Source: Flavobacterium tyrosinilyticum (GTDB lineage Bacteria; Bacteroidota; Bacteroidia; Flavobacteriales; Flavobacteriaceae). From it: 64,000 nucleotides of DNA. The stretch covers positions 130,456 through 194,455 of the forward strand of contig NZ_JAMOKG010000001.1 in NCBI RefSeq assembly GCF_023656565.1. The letters run 5' to 3'. Under the pieces are notes generated by a model. The model made no database searches and had not been told where the DNA came from. It worked only from the letters and a program-made list of their open reading frames with translations. The position numbers were made by a program, and so were the translations under genes. Below, piece by piece: positions 23,967 to 33,892 of the stretch. Position 1 is the stretch's first letter. Every line of letters begins with the position of its first letter.

Positions 23967-25067
23967 TTACTGCTTAACATTGGCCGCTTCCCAGGCACGT
24001 ACTTTTTTACGCGCGGCATCAAAAAGTTTTATATAATTCTGTTTTCTAATTTTTTCGCTTGTTTCAGGTTTGAGGGCTTTCCAAAGTGGCTGATACTTCT
24101 CGTAAACCGCCATATAAAATTTTTGATCTTGAGGCGCAACGACATCTGTTCCAAATAAAAAACGGTCGGGATATTGATCCATTAACTCGGCGCATTTTTT
24201 AATGATTTCTGGCGATGAGACGATGTATTTGGCAACCTCATCCCAAGAAATATCAAAATAAACGTTTGAATACGCTGGGTCATCCAGTATGCTTTTCACA
24301 ATATCAGTATGATTTGGCGGTCTGTCGGTTGAGGAATCAGATCCGTAACCTGCAGGATAAACAATTCTTCCGAGCCCGATGTGCGCCCAGATTATGGTTG
24401 TTTTAGAATGACGTTTGAGCAAATTTCTCATATCACTCAAATAAACTGGCTCTGTTTTTTGTTTGGCCATCGGCATATCCATATCATTATGCAGAATAAC
24501 TAGCAGACCAACTTTTCCAGCAAAATCCATAATACTGTCTAAAGCAGGATTTGTTAAGCTGGCTACTTCGCCCGATACTTTTGCAGATACAAATTCTTTG
24601 TGTATCGAAAATTCTCCAATTCCTGTAAAAACCCCTGGAAAAGTTTTCAGCACACGCTCAATATGTTTGTAAGCATACATATCTGACGGATTAAATCCTG
24701 TAATCATTGGATCAAATCGAGCCTGTTTCTCTTTACTTAACGATTTATACTGCATGGCAATAAAGGCATCAGTAAAAGAGTAATAGTACAAAGGAGCATC
24801 GGTCTGCAAATAATACGTGGGACTATAATTACCCGAATTTTGGTAAGACCATTGCTGCTGCAACGGAATACCGAATAAGGTAGAACGTCCGACCTTGTTT
24901 CCCATAATTTCCAAGAACTTATCAATAGAAATTCCTTCTTGTATATAATTGGTCAAATGAAAATGACTGTCATTAAATAAATAGTCCTCTTTTTTTTGTC
25001 CATACAAGACAATAGACTGTATGCATAAAAGAAACAGCGTCAAAATCAGTTTTATTTTCGTCTGCAT
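23967..25067 (-). CDS. exported amidohydrolase-family metal-dependent hydrolase
   Basis: 366 residues. Signal peptide about 1-23 (VLYG before Q). The TIM-barrel amidohydrolase_2 residues are present: DSHFHLTN (HxH on strand 1, about 34-36), LHNDMD (strand 5 His), TIIWAHIGLGR (strand 6 His) and FLFGTDVVAPQ (strand 8 Asp). These ligate one catalytic metal ion. Family members hydrolyse or decarboxylate cyclic and carboxylic substrates; the substrate here is unknown. It is read together with exported glutaminase, asparaginase and aspartase, so an amide or amino-acid derivative is plausible. Confidence 0.85.
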   Translation of the reverse strand: MQTKIKLILTLFLLCIQSIVLYGQKKEDYLFNDSHFHLTNYIQEGISIDKFLEIMGNKVGRSTLFGIPLQQQWSYQNSGNYSPTYYLQTDAPLYYYSFTDAFIAMQYKSLSKEKQARFDPMITGFNPSDMYAYKHIERVLKTFPGVFTGIGEFSIHKEFVSAKVSGEVASLTNPALDSIMDFAGKVGLLVILHNDMDMPMAKQKTEPVYLSDMRNLLKRHSKTTIIWAHIGLGRIVYPAGYGSDSSTDRPPNHTDIVKSILDDPAYSNVYFDISWDEVAKYIVSSPEIIKKCAELMDQYPDRFLFGTDVVAPQDQKFYMAVYEKYQPLWKALKPETSEKIRKQNYIKLFDAARKKVRAWEAANVKQ

Positions 25068-25119
25068 ACTTATTCGGGTTTTGATTTAACTTAAGTTATG
25101 ACTCGAAATCTCAAAAGGC

Positions 25120-26133
25120 TTATTTTTTTGGAGTAACGATATACGGATTTACACCAAGGTCTTTTGCAATATCAAAAATGGCTTTTTGAGCTTTTACACT
25201 ATTTCCTGCTGCATTAAGCGGAGGCGAAATAACCGCAATTCCGAATTTACCCGGACAGACCGCAATAAGGCCGCCACCAACACCGCTTTTTGCGGGCAGA
25301 CCAACCGCGTAGAGCCATTGTCCAGAATCGTCATAAAGTCCAGCTGTAGACATAATTCCCATTGTAAATGCACACGTTTCTGGCGATACCACTTTCTCTT
25401 TTGTAATTGGGTTTACACCTCCATTGGCCAAAGTTGCTGTCATAACCGCAAGTTCTTTTGCATTAACATTAATAGCGCATTGTTTGGTGTAGATATCGGT
25501 AGATTGAACGGGATCAAAATACATTCGGCCATATGCCAATAATAAGTGTGCAATAGCTTGATTTCTCAAATTATCTCCTGCTTCACTAATATAAACGGGC
25601 ATATTCAATTTCAGTTTAGTTCCCGCAAAAGCATTATGAGTGTCTAAGATGTTTTTCCATTTGGCAAGAGAATCATTTCCTTTTATAAGACTCACCGCTG
25701 CAATTGCTCCCGGATTTACCAAAGGATTGATTTCTTTTCCTTTCTGAAGTTCAACAGCTACAATCGAATTAAAACGAAGACCAGTTGCATCTACTCCAAT
25801 TTTATCTGCTACAACTCTTGCCCCTTGTTCTTCTATAAGACGTGCGAGCGTAAATACTTTTGAAATAGATTGGATAGAAACACGCTGGTTTAGATCGCCT
25901 TTACTGTACACTTTACCTTCAGCTGTAACAATAGCAATTCCAAAAATATTGGGATCTACATTGGCCAGTTCTTTTATATAATCTGCATTTTTACCTTCTT
26001 TCAGATCTTTGAATTTATCATAAGCGCGATCAATAACGGCCTGATAGGATAATTCTTTCTGAGCAGCTGCTTTAAACGATGGGTTTATCAGCATCAAGAG
26101 TATTAGGATTACTAATTTTAGATTTGTTTTCAT
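25120..26133 (-). CDS. glsA: exported glutaminase
   Basis: 337 residues. An extra N-terminal signal peptide (MKTNLKLVILILLMLINPSF, about 1-24) precedes a standard glutaminase of the serine beta-lactamase-like fold. Key motifs: SIQSISKVF (nucleophile S-x-x-K), NPGAIAAV, YGRMYFDP, and GVGGGLIAV near the end. It converts glutamine to glutamate and ammonia. Most bacterial glsA enzymes are cytoplasmic, so the signal peptide implies action in the periplasm. It lies 55 bases after the asparaginase gene in the operon. Product and fold are secure; location is predicted from the signal. Confidence 0.93.
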   Translation of the reverse strand: MKTNLKLVILILLMLINPSFKAAAQKELSYQAVIDRAYDKFKDLKEGKNADYIKELANVDPNIFGIAIVTAEGKVYSKGDLNQRVSIQSISKVFTLARLIEEQGARVVADKIGVDATGLRFNSIVAVELQKGKEINPLVNPGAIAAVSLIKGNDSLAKWKNILDTHNAFAGTKLKLNMPVYISEAGDNLRNQAIAHLLLAYGRMYFDPVQSTDIYTKQCAINVNAKELAVMTATLANGGVNPITKEKVVSPETCAFTMGIMSTAGLYDDSGQWLYAVGLPAKSGVGGGLIAVCPGKFGIAVISPPLNAAGNSVKAQKAIFDIAKDLGVNPYIVTPKK

Positions 26134-26188
26134 TTTGTTTTTTTTAATTGGTTTGTTTTTTTAATCTTTTCAGAATTAAAAACAATGC

Positions 26189-27256
26189 TTAATATTCTTC
26201 AAATATCTTTTGAAGTTCAGCAAGACTTCTCTGTTTCAGCAATGCTATTGACAATAAGATTCTAGATTTCTGCGGATTCAAAGCGTATGAAGCAATTAAT
26301 CCAAGTTCATCATCATTGCATTCCACATTACGACTTACAAGTCCAGTCGCAACGCGTGTGCTTCGAACTACAATAATTCCTTTTTTACTGGCTCGTGCGC
26401 AAGCATCTAGAGAAGCTTTATTCATATTTCCATTTCCTACACCCGCTATAACAATTCCTTTAGCCCCTCGTTCTATCGAAGCATCAATTAAATCTGGTTT
26501 CATATCTGCATCGGCATAAATAATATCGACGCGAGGAAAAGTGCTAACGCCTTTCACATCAAACTCTGAAGATTTCCCAAATTTTTGACTAGGATAATTA
26601 AAGAAATCATTGGTTCCGTAAGAAGTAATACCGATAAGTCCGCGAAGCGGTGACATGAAAGTCTGAACGGCTGTTGTGCTCACCTTTGTTAAAGATTGTG
26701 CTGAATGAATCCAATCGTTCATTACCAAAAGCACTCCGCGTCCTTTTGCATTAGGATCGCCAGCCACCGCGATAGCATTGTAAAGATTCAAAGGTCCGTC
26801 TGCACTAATGGCTGTTGATGGGCGCATCGACCCTACAAGTACTATTGGTTTATCTGTTTTTGTAGTTAGATTTAAAAAATAGGCCGTTTCTTCCATTGTA
26901 TCGGTTCCGTGTGTAATTACAAAACCGTTTACATCATTGCTATTGGCCAATTCGTTAATTCTATTGGCTACTTTCATCATAATTTCAAACGACATGTCTT
27001 GAGATCCGACATTTGCAATTTGTTCACCTTTTATATCTGCCACTTTTAAAGCTTCTGGAATTGCATTTACCATTGCATCTATGGTAACTTGACCCGAAGT
27101 ATATCCTGACTGTACTCCAGTTTTAGCAGAACCCGCAATTGTTCCTCCTGTTGCCAAGATTAGAACTTTAGGTTTAGTCTGCCCGAACATGCTAATACTA
27201 AGTGACAACATTATCACTAAAAATATTTTACTGCAAAAGTTTATATTTAATTTCAT
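26189..27256 (-). CDS. ansB: periplasmic type II L-asparaginase
   Basis: 355 residues. Signal peptide 1-25 (ISMFG before Q). Both asparaginase signatures are present: LATGGTIAGSAKTG with the nucleophilic Thr, and THGTDTMEETAYFL with the second Thr-Asp pair; the Lys in the KPIVLVGSMRP neighbourhood completes the site. It hydrolyses asparagine to aspartate and ammonia. Length and secretion match the high-affinity periplasmic type II class. It follows aspartase by 25 bases, so its product aspartate would be the direct substrate of the preceding gene product. Confidence 0.95.
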   Translation of the reverse strand: MKLNINFCSKIFLVIMLSLSISMFGQTKPKVLILATGGTIAGSAKTGVQSGYTSGQVTIDAMVNAIPEALKVADIKGEQIANVGSQDMSFEIMMKVANRINELANSNDVNGFVITHGTDTMEETAYFLNLTTKTDKPIVLVGSMRPSTAISADGPLNLYNAIAVAGDPNAKGRGVLLVMNDWIHSAQSLTKVSTTAVQTFMSPLRGLIGITSYGTNDFFNYPSQKFGKSSEFDVKGVSTFPRVDIIYADADMKPDLIDASIERGAKGIVIAGVGNGNMNKASLDACARASKKGIIVVRSTRVATGLVSRNVECNDDELGLIASYALNPQKSRILLSIALLKQRSLAELQKIFEEY

Positions 27257-27281
27257 GGGTATTTTAGTTTAAGTTTGATAG

Positions 27282-28730
27282 TTATTTTTGACCTGTTAAG
27301 GTTGCTGGATCAAGAAGTTTCTTAATCTGATCTTCTGTCAGCAATTTCTTTTCGCGTATCAGCTCCAAGATTCCCTTATTGGTTGCCAGTGCTTCTTTGG
27401 CCAGTTCGGTTGTTTTTTCATAACCCAACACAGGATTCAGAGCCGTTACAACACCTACACTTCTATCCATATAATGCGCTAAAACATCTTTATTTACAGT
27501 AATACCATCGATACAGTTTTTTCTAAAGAGAGGCATTGCTTTAAAAAACAATCCTTGCGATTCCATCATGGCAATGGCTTCAACAGGTTCAAAAGCATTT
27601 AATTGCAGTAATCCAGATTGGGCAGCCATTGTTACTGTCAGATCATTTCCTATTACTTTAAAACACAACTGATTCATAAGTTCTGGCATAACCGGATTTA
27701 CTTTACCTGGCATAATCGAAGATCCTGGCTGCAGTGCTGGCAAATTGATTTCGAAAAATCCTGTACGTGGTCCAGAAGCCAAAATGATCAAATCGCTGCT
27801 TATTTTTGCCAATGCAACGGCCATACTTTTAAGTGTCGAAGAATACATTACAAATCCCTGCTGACTTGTTGTAGCTGCAATAAGGTCTTTGCTCATTACA
27901 ATTGGTTTTCCTGTAATTTTCGCAAGATGTGTTGCCACTTTTTCAGCATAACCTGGAGAAGCGGTAATTCCAGTCCCGATAGCCGTAGCTCCCATGTTCT
28001 GTTCGCACAAGAAAGACTCAGATTTTTTTAAAGCGCTAATTTCTGCATCAAGCTGATTTCCGAAAGCATGAAACTCCTGCCCAACCGTCATCGGTACAGC
28101 GTCTTGTCCTTCGGTTCTTCCCATTTTTATGATGTCTTTAAATTCATCTCCTTTTTTATGGAAAGCCTTTGCCAAAAGATCAGCTTCTTTAAGCAGTTTA
28201 TCATTATGAAGCAGTAAGGCTACTTTTATAGCAGTTGGGTAAACATCGTTTGTAGATTGTCCCATATTCAAATCATCATGAGGCTCAATGTATTGATACT
28301 CGCCTTTTTTATGACCACTTAGTTCAAGCGCAATATTGGCCAAAACTTCGTTCACATTCATATTGGCAGAAGTACCAGCTCCACCTTGATACAAATCAAC
28401 TAAAAATTGATCATGATATTTGCCGTCGATTACCGCTTGACAAGCTTTTTCTATAGCGGCCAACCTGTCTTTTTTAAGTCGGCCCACATCAGCATTGGCA
28501 CGTGCAGCGGCCAGTTTAACCATTGCAAAAGCTTTTACATAGTCAGGATAAGATTGCGTAGTCAAGCTACTTATCTGAAAATTTTCTAAAGCGCGAGCAG
28601 TTTGCACACCGTAGTAAGCATTTGCTGGGATTTGTTTTTCTCCTAGAAGATCTTTTTCAGTTCGAGTCTGAGCATTCAAAGTACTTACAGACAATCCGAA
28701 CAGTATCAGGTATTGTACAGTTTTATACAT
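27282..28730 (-). CDS. aspA: aspartate ammonia-lyase with a signal peptide
   Basis: 482 residues. The core is a normal aspartase: RTEKDLLGEKQIPANAYYGV near the start, GQSTNDVYPTAIK, TGITASPGY and the superfamily signature GSSIMPGKVNPVMPE. The core is preceded by about 20 hydrophobic residues (VQYLILFGLSVSTLNA before Q) that form a clean signal peptide, whereas typical aspartases start right at RxExDLLGE. The enzyme converts aspartate to fumarate and ammonia. With exported asparaginase and glutaminase next to it, a periplasmic deamination chain is implied. Location rests on the signal prediction. Confidence 0.93.
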   Translation of the reverse strand: MYKTVQYLILFGLSVSTLNAQTRTEKDLLGEKQIPANAYYGVQTARALENFQISSLTTQSYPDYVKAFAMVKLAAARANADVGRLKKDRLAAIEKACQAVIDGKYHDQFLVDLYQGGAGTSANMNVNEVLANIALELSGHKKGEYQYIEPHDDLNMGQSTNDVYPTAIKVALLLHNDKLLKEADLLAKAFHKKGDEFKDIIKMGRTEGQDAVPMTVGQEFHAFGNQLDAEISALKKSESFLCEQNMGATAIGTGITASPGYAEKVATHLAKITGKPIVMSKDLIAATTSQQGFVMYSSTLKSMAVALAKISSDLIILASGPRTGFFEINLPALQPGSSIMPGKVNPVMPELMNQLCFKVIGNDLTVTMAAQSGLLQLNAFEPVEAIAMMESQGLFFKAMPLFRKNCIDGITVNKDVLAHYMDRSVGVVTALNPVLGYEKTTELAKEALATNKGILELIREKKLLTEDQIKKLLDPATLTGQK

Positions 28731-28766
28731 AATTTCTTTTTTTAATGATTTAAAAGCAGAAGGCTT

Positions 28767-29993
28767 TTATTGATTCTTTTTATAAAATGATTGTGAGAAG
28801 TTATATTTGAAAGAAAACTGCAGCTTGTTTATAGAAGTGCTCCATCCATCGTTAAAATTTTCACGATTACCCCACTGAAACTCCACTCCTACCATACAGT
28901 TTTTAACGGGCGTATATAAAAGGTTTCCTAATATATATTGTCCCTTTTTAAAAGCATCATCTGTCTGTCCGTCTGAATTATCGATATCAATCATAGAATA
29001 TCCTATTGCAGTACTAAATTTTTCGCTCCAAGTATGATCTAAAAAAGCTACAACACCAATTAAAGGGAGCGTAACACCTTTTACAGGCGTTACCGGATTA
29101 CCAAAATTGTTTTGAATACCAATATCGACCGGAGCGTCGTTCATGTAGTTTTGTATTCCTTCTCCGTACACAACCTGCCCTCTAAAAACATCATTTTTAC
29201 TGAAATTGATGTTCGTGCTTAAATTAAGCCCCCAGCCTACAGCATCTCCAGACAAATCATACTGATCATTATTCAGATCTTTCCATTCAATTTTTCTCAA
29301 AATACCAGCTAACTCAATATACCCCCACTTGGTTCCAAGATGGTATTCTGCGGAAAGATCTGGAAGTGGGAATCTTCCCTTTACCCCTTGCAGTTCTACA
29401 CGATTGGCATAATCTCCCTGATCGGCACTTGCTCCTGGTCTTTCTAATGCAATGGTTAAACGGGTATCGCCTTGAATTGGCATGTAACGTATTTGGATAT
29501 TTCTAAAAAACACCATTCCGGTTGGTCCCCAATATTCTAGCGAATTTGGGAATACGCCAATATCCATAAAAGGGCTCCAGGTTTGTCCTGCTCCAAATTT
29601 TCCTAACTCAGCATAGGCATGACGCAGACGAAAGGTAGTCTGACCGGCATCGACACCCGTACCGAATAATTCGAACTCAAACTGTGTTTTTAATTCGCCA
29701 ATTCCTGTATCAAAGTAATTTTTAAAACCTAATCTGGTTTGGCGTACAGAGGCGTAGTAGCTGCCATCTGGTCCGTATTGATCTTTATAGGCGGGTAATT
29801 TTGTAGGTCTTACTACATCATACCAATCTGATTGTATCTGATTGAAATTATAACCAATATCGGTCATAATAAAACCGTAAATTTCCATGCTTTTATTCCC
29901 TTCCTCTTGAGCTTGGACAAAAGTTGTTATGAGAAAACAAATCATAATGGCCAGATGCTTCATCTTCGCCATTTGCAAAAACTTTTTTTTCAT
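28767..29993 (-). CDS. DcaP-like outer-membrane porin
   Basis: 408 residues. The track start at 29993 gives a long N-region; an ATG at 29963 (MKHLAIMICFLITTFVQAQ) gives a neater signal peptide and may be the real start. The mature sequence matches the DcaP trimeric channel family: MEIYGFIMTDIGYNFNQI, RQTRLGFKNYFDTGIGELKT, FRLRHAYAELGKFGAGQTWS, then barrel strands to a terminal aromatic region. DcaP of Acinetobacter carries dicarboxylates. That fits with the aspartate/fumarate-forming enzyme encoded next, 36 bases downstream. First gene of the operon, facing the divergent regulator at 30424. Confidence 0.87.
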   Translation of the reverse strand: MKKKFLQMAKMKHLAIMICFLITTFVQAQEEGNKSMEIYGFIMTDIGYNFNQIQSDWYDVVRPTKLPAYKDQYGPDGSYYASVRQTRLGFKNYFDTGIGELKTQFEFELFGTGVDAGQTTFRLRHAYAELGKFGAGQTWSPFMDIGVFPNSLEYWGPTGMVFFRNIQIRYMPIQGDTRLTIALERPGASADQGDYANRVELQGVKGRFPLPDLSAEYHLGTKWGYIELAGILRKIEWKDLNNDQYDLSGDAVGWGLNLSTNINFSKNDVFRGQVVYGEGIQNYMNDAPVDIGIQNNFGNPVTPVKGVTLPLIGVVAFLDHTWSEKFSTAIGYSMIDIDNSDGQTDDAFKKGQYILGNLLYTPVKNCMVGVEFQWGNRENFNDGWSTSINKLQFSFKYNFSQSFYKKNQ

Positions 29994-30423
29994 AATGATT
30001 ATAGTTTGTTTAGTATGGATACAACCTTAATCTAATTTTTGCAGTCCTGGCTTAAAATAAAAGTCACTTTATTTTAAAAATCGATATTTCTCAGTACAAA
30101 TTTTTATTCGCCTCAAAATCTTTTATCTGATCCTAAAAGTTTTTAAACATGGAATGCAAAAATTTTAACCTTAATATTACAGTCTTTTTTTGTTAAAAAA
30201 AGAGAACAAATACAGGTTTTACCTGATTTTCAAACAAATATAATTAATAGTAACGCACGGTCAGGGTTATTAACCGTTACATTTAACCGTTAAAATATCA
30301 GAGAAATAATACTAACATGTTAAAAATTTTCATAATTTTATAATCTCATAACTATCAGATATTTAACATTTTATACGCCCCAGTGAATTTTTTTTGACAT
30401 TAATAATTTTTTAATAATTTATT
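29994..30423. promoter_or_regulatory. divergent control region with repeated ttaaccgtta boxes
   Basis: 430 bases between the deamidase operon and its divergent regulator gene. The decamer ttaaccgtta occurs twice (30270-30279 and 30283-30292), 13 bases apart, and the near palindrome ggttattaacc (30265-30275) overlaps the first. These are the best operator candidates here. I could not place an exact TAnnTTTG for either gene, and saw no reading frame or RNA. Confidence 0.4.
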
Positions 30424-32004
30424 ATGGAGTCTCCAAAAAAAATCCCCTCGGATAAAATTTATAATGAGCTGGAAAATGTTTTAAGGTTTTATTCTTTTAA
30501 GAACTCCACACTTTTAAGTAATTTTCTGCGCTATATTGTCACAGAAACTATAGATGAAAGGCAGAAGCATATTAAAGAATATTCTATAGCTGTAAATGCT
30601 TTAAGCAGACCTTCCCATTTTAATCCTCATGATGATGCAATGGTTCGCATTCATGCAGGTCGATTACGAAAACTGCTTAATGAATATTATTCTTCTGAAG
30701 GAAAAGATAATTCGGTTATTATACATGTCCCAAAAGGTGGCTATATTCCTGAATTTATTCATAACGATAAAAAGAAACACGTTGAGGTTCCTATCAGCAT
30801 CAATAAAACAAATCCAGTTATTACGGTTTTCCCTTTTAAATCGTTTGTTGAGAGACCCGATTTACAGGCTTTTGCCAAAATTCTTTCTGACGAAATAAGC
30901 GCAGAACTATCCCGATTTCAGGATATATCAGTAATTGGCCATTTTTCTTCTGATGTCATTTCGAAAATTAATGAAAATGTTCTTGAAGCGGCCAGTGTAC
31001 TTGGAGCCGATTTTATTATTACCGGTCACGTTCAGGTCATTGGCAGCAAACTGCAGCTACGTGTAAATCTAGTAGATTCATCTTCTGGAAAATACTTATT
31101 AACTCAATTGTTTACACCAGCCACTGTCGATGATGGCATTAAAATTCAAAATGAAATTGTAAAAGATATTGTATCTGCTATAGGCGGTTATTATGGCAGT
31201 ATTTTTAAAGAAATTGCAAAGACAGCACCTTCCAAAATATCAAATAATGCAGCTATTTTAAAAGCGATTTGCAGCTATCATGAGTATCAATGTTCTTTTT
31301 CTATAGAAAATTATGCTAATGCATTATCCAGTTTAACTGATGCAGTAGAATTAGCTCCAAACCATGCTCTTACCTGGGCCATGCTGGGCGAAATTCATCT
31401 TGCTTCTTTAGGTCTAGGAATAGACAATTCGAAAAAAAATATTGAAAAAAGCAGCCATTGTGTCTCGAAGGCTTTAAATATAGATCCGCACTGTCAGCAG
31501 GCTTGGTATGCGCAGGCTCTAATACATTGTTTTAGAAAAGATCAGGACAATTGTCTTTATGCAGCAGAGCAATGTATCAAGATGAATCCAAATTCATCGG
31601 GTATTGCTTCAGGAATAGGCTGTATGCTAATTTTTGCCGGTTACTTTGAGAAAGGCTTTAATTTATTAGAGAATGCCAGTCGGCTAAATCTCTCACATCC
31701 ATGGTGGATTAATATTGGCTATTGGTATTACTACATGCATAAAAAAGAGTATCAAAAAATGCTGTACTGGGCAGAAAAAATGGATTTTAACGAAACCATT
31801 TGGGATCCTTTGCTAAAAGCAGTTTCTCTATCGCTACTCAATGAAGAAGCTGCCGCAAAAATACATTTAAACAACCTTGTAGAACTACAACCTCTAATTG
31901 CGACTGAAATAAAGGAAATCCTTTCCAGCTTTATGTTCTCTGATGAAATCGTATTCAGGATTGTAAACAGCTTAAAAAGAATTGGTTTAAAAGATGAGGT
32001 TTGA
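30424..32004 (+). CDS. TPR transcriptional regulator, candidate regulator of the deamidase operon
   Basis: 526 residues, no signal peptide. Residues 1-115 carry a conserved N-terminal domain (LLSNFLRYIVTETIDERQKH, KEYSIAVNALSRP, MVRIHAGRLRKLLNEYY, VPKGGYIPEF) that heads many adenylate-cyclase-like and TPR regulators in other phyla and is thought to bind DNA. About 130-260 resemble the TolB/FlgO-like domain of the same group (VITVFPFKSFVERPDLQAFA). About 270-520 hold TPR helices (ALNIDPHCQQAWYAQALIHC). It is divergent from the nine-gene operon, 430 bases away, which makes it the natural candidate regulator. Effector unknown. Confidence 0.65.
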   Translation: MESPKKIPSDKIYNELENVLRFYSFKNSTLLSNFLRYIVTETIDERQKHIKEYSIAVNALSRPSHFNPHDDAMVRIHAGRLRKLLNEYYSSEGKDNSVIIHVPKGGYIPEFIHNDKKKHVEVPISINKTNPVITVFPFKSFVERPDLQAFAKILSDEISAELSRFQDISVIGHFSSDVISKINENVLEAASVLGADFIITGHVQVIGSKLQLRVNLVDSSSGKYLLTQLFTPATVDDGIKIQNEIVKDIVSAIGGYYGSIFKEIAKTAPSKISNNAAILKAICSYHEYQCSFSIENYANALSSLTDAVELAPNHALTWAMLGEIHLASLGLGIDNSKKNIEKSSHCVSKALNIDPHCQQAWYAQALIHCFRKDQDNCLYAAEQCIKMNPNSSGIASGIGCMLIFAGYFEKGFNLLENASRLNLSHPWWINIGYWYYYMHKKEYQKMLYWAEKMDFNETIWDPLLKAVSLSLLNEEAAAKIHLNNLVELQPLIATEIKEILSSFMFSDEIVFRIVNSLKRIGLKDEV

Positions 32005-32089
32005 TTTTTTTATAAAACAAAGCCACTTTATAGTAATAAAGTCCTATAAATTGTAATAGAAAAACCGTCGCATATATTGCGCGCGCTCA

Positions 32090-32335
32090 CTAAGCCGCTT
32101 TCTTTGCTGCTCGTTTTTTCTTTTCTAATAATTTAAGATGATTTTCGGCACACAAAATTTTCTCGGTCGTGCCGTTCTTTTGTATTTCGATGAGATAATG
32201 AAAATCTCTTTCTTTTGAAGTTGATTTTATTATAAGCCCCTTTTTAAAATCCATTTTTCTTTCGATAATGGTTCCCTTGTAAGATCTCCCACTCAATGCT
32301 GTGTAGGAAACATCTTGTCCTTTTACAAATTTCAT
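32090..32335 (-). CDS. small basic protein of unknown function
   Basis: 81 residues, rich in Lys, without signal peptide. The start MKFVKGQDVSYTALSGRSYK and the beta-like pattern suggest a small SH3/KOW-like barrel, followed by a basic helix ending KKKRAAKKAA. I do not recognise a family; binding to nucleic acid would fit the charge but is a guess. It lies alone between two plus-strand genes. Confidence 0.55.
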   Translation of the reverse strand: MKFVKGQDVSYTALSGRSYKGTIIERKMDFKKGLIIKSTSKERDFHYLIEIQKNGTTEKILCAENHLKLLEKKKRAAKKAA

Positions 32336-32630
32336 TGTTTTAGCCTTTTGTTCCTAATATTTGCTAACACTTCTAAATTTGAAAAACCAATGTTAAGGGG
32401 GGAAATCAGTTTTTCTATTTCGGCGAATGTATAAAGTTTTGACAATTTACAACCCCGTATTTATACCTGTTTTTTGAACTTTAAATATAATTATTTTTTT
32501 AATGTAAAAATTACCTTCCAAAAAAAAATTTGATACAATTTAGAACAGCTTCTTTTGCTTCTTTTTTAGCTTGAATTCCTAGTTTTGAAAGAATGAATTT
32601 TTGTTTCAAAAACAACTAAAAAAGAGCAAA

Positions 32631-33887
32631 ATGGTACAAGAAAGAGTGATGGAGAAGTTGGCAATTTTAGCAGATGCCGCAAAATATGATGTTTCTTGCT
32701 CATCGGGACAAAGCACGCGCAAAAATAAAAATAAGGGATTAGGAGATACTGGAGGCGGAATCTGTCATGCTTTTACAGAAGACGGACGATGTGTTTCTCT
32801 TCTAAAAATCCTTCTTACCAATCATTGCATTTTTGATTGCGCTTATTGTGTAAGCAGAAAAAGCAACGACATCAAACGGGCTGCTTTTACCGTACAAGAA
32901 GTGGTAGACTTAACAATTGGATTTTACAGAAGAAATTATATTGAAGGCCTATTTCTTAGTTCTGGAATTTTTGACAATGCAGATTATACAATGGAGCGTC
33001 TGGTTAGAATTGTCAAAAAACTAAGATTGGAAGAAAATTTTAATGGCTATATTCATCTAAAAGCAATTCCAGGTGCCAGCGAAGAATTACTAAAAGAAGC
33101 TGGATTATACGCCGACCGTTTGAGTGTCAATGTCGAAATGCCGACAGAACAAAGCCTCAAATTACTTGCTCCAGACAAAAATCATAAAGATGTGATTAAA
33201 CCAATGCAATATCTAAAAAATGAGATTATTGGTTACCAAGAAGAGAAAAAAACGAATTATAAAACACCGCTTTTTGCTCCTGCAGGACAAAGCACGCAAA
33301 TGGTAATTGGCGCAACAAAAGAAAATGATCTGGAAATTCTCGGAATGGCCAATTACTTTTACGAACAAATGAAAATGCGTCGGGTCTATTATTCTGGTTA
33401 TGTGCCAATAAGCCACGACAACAGACTTCCTGCAATTGGAACTCCCGTACCTATGATTCGTGAAAATCGTTTATACCAAGCCGATTGGCTCATTCGCTAT
33501 TATGGATTTAATGTAAATGAAATTGTTGGTTTTGACCAACCGAATCTTGACTTGGATATTGATCCAAAATTAGGATGGGCTTTGCGAAATCTTCATCAGT
33601 TTCCTGTTGATATTAATACGGCCGATTTAGAAATGATCCAACGTATTCCAGGAATAGGATTTTTGGGCGCGAAAAAGATTGTTGCTGCTAGAACTTTCAA
33701 AAAATTACAGCCTGATGATTTAAAGAAACTTGGCATTTCGTACAGCAGATCCAAGTATTTTTTAGCTTTCTCTTCTCCTTTTTATTTACAGAAAGACTTG
33801 ACCCCGATTCAAATAAAAAATCAGATTTTGAACTTGCAAAACAGTAAATACAAGAATAATTTTTCGAACCAGCTTGCTTTATTTTAA
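32631..33887 (+). CDS. radical-SAM putative DNA modification/repair protein (TIGR03916 type)
   Basis: 418 residues from ATG 32631; an in-frame TTG at 32601 would add ten residues but the family begins near MEKLAILADAAKYDVSCSS. The radical-SAM cluster site is HCIFDCAYC (C-x3-C-x2-C). The C-terminus has a helix-hairpin-helix DNA-binding motif (DINTADLEMIQRIPGIGFLG followed by AKKIVAAR). Family members are predicted to repair or modify DNA by radical chemistry and are regularly paired with a TIGR03915 protein, as here: the partner starts 5 bases after the stop. The lesion is not known. Confidence 0.88.
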   Translation: MVQERVMEKLAILADAAKYDVSCSSGQSTRKNKNKGLGDTGGGICHAFTEDGRCVSLLKILLTNHCIFDCAYCVSRKSNDIKRAAFTVQEVVDLTIGFYRRNYIEGLFLSSGIFDNADYTMERLVRIVKKLRLEENFNGYIHLKAIPGASEELLKEAGLYADRLSVNVEMPTEQSLKLLAPDKNHKDVIKPMQYLKNEIIGYQEEKKTNYKTPLFAPAGQSTQMVIGATKENDLEILGMANYFYEQMKMRRVYYSGYVPISHDNRLPAIGTPVPMIRENRLYQADWLIRYYGFNVNEIVGFDQPNLDLDIDPKLGWALRNLHQFPVDINTADLEMIQRIPGIGFLGAKKIVAARTFKKLQPDDLKKLGISYSRSKYFLAFSSPFYLQKDLTPIQIKNQILNLQNSKYKNNFSNQLALF

Positions 33888-33892
33888 TTCAA

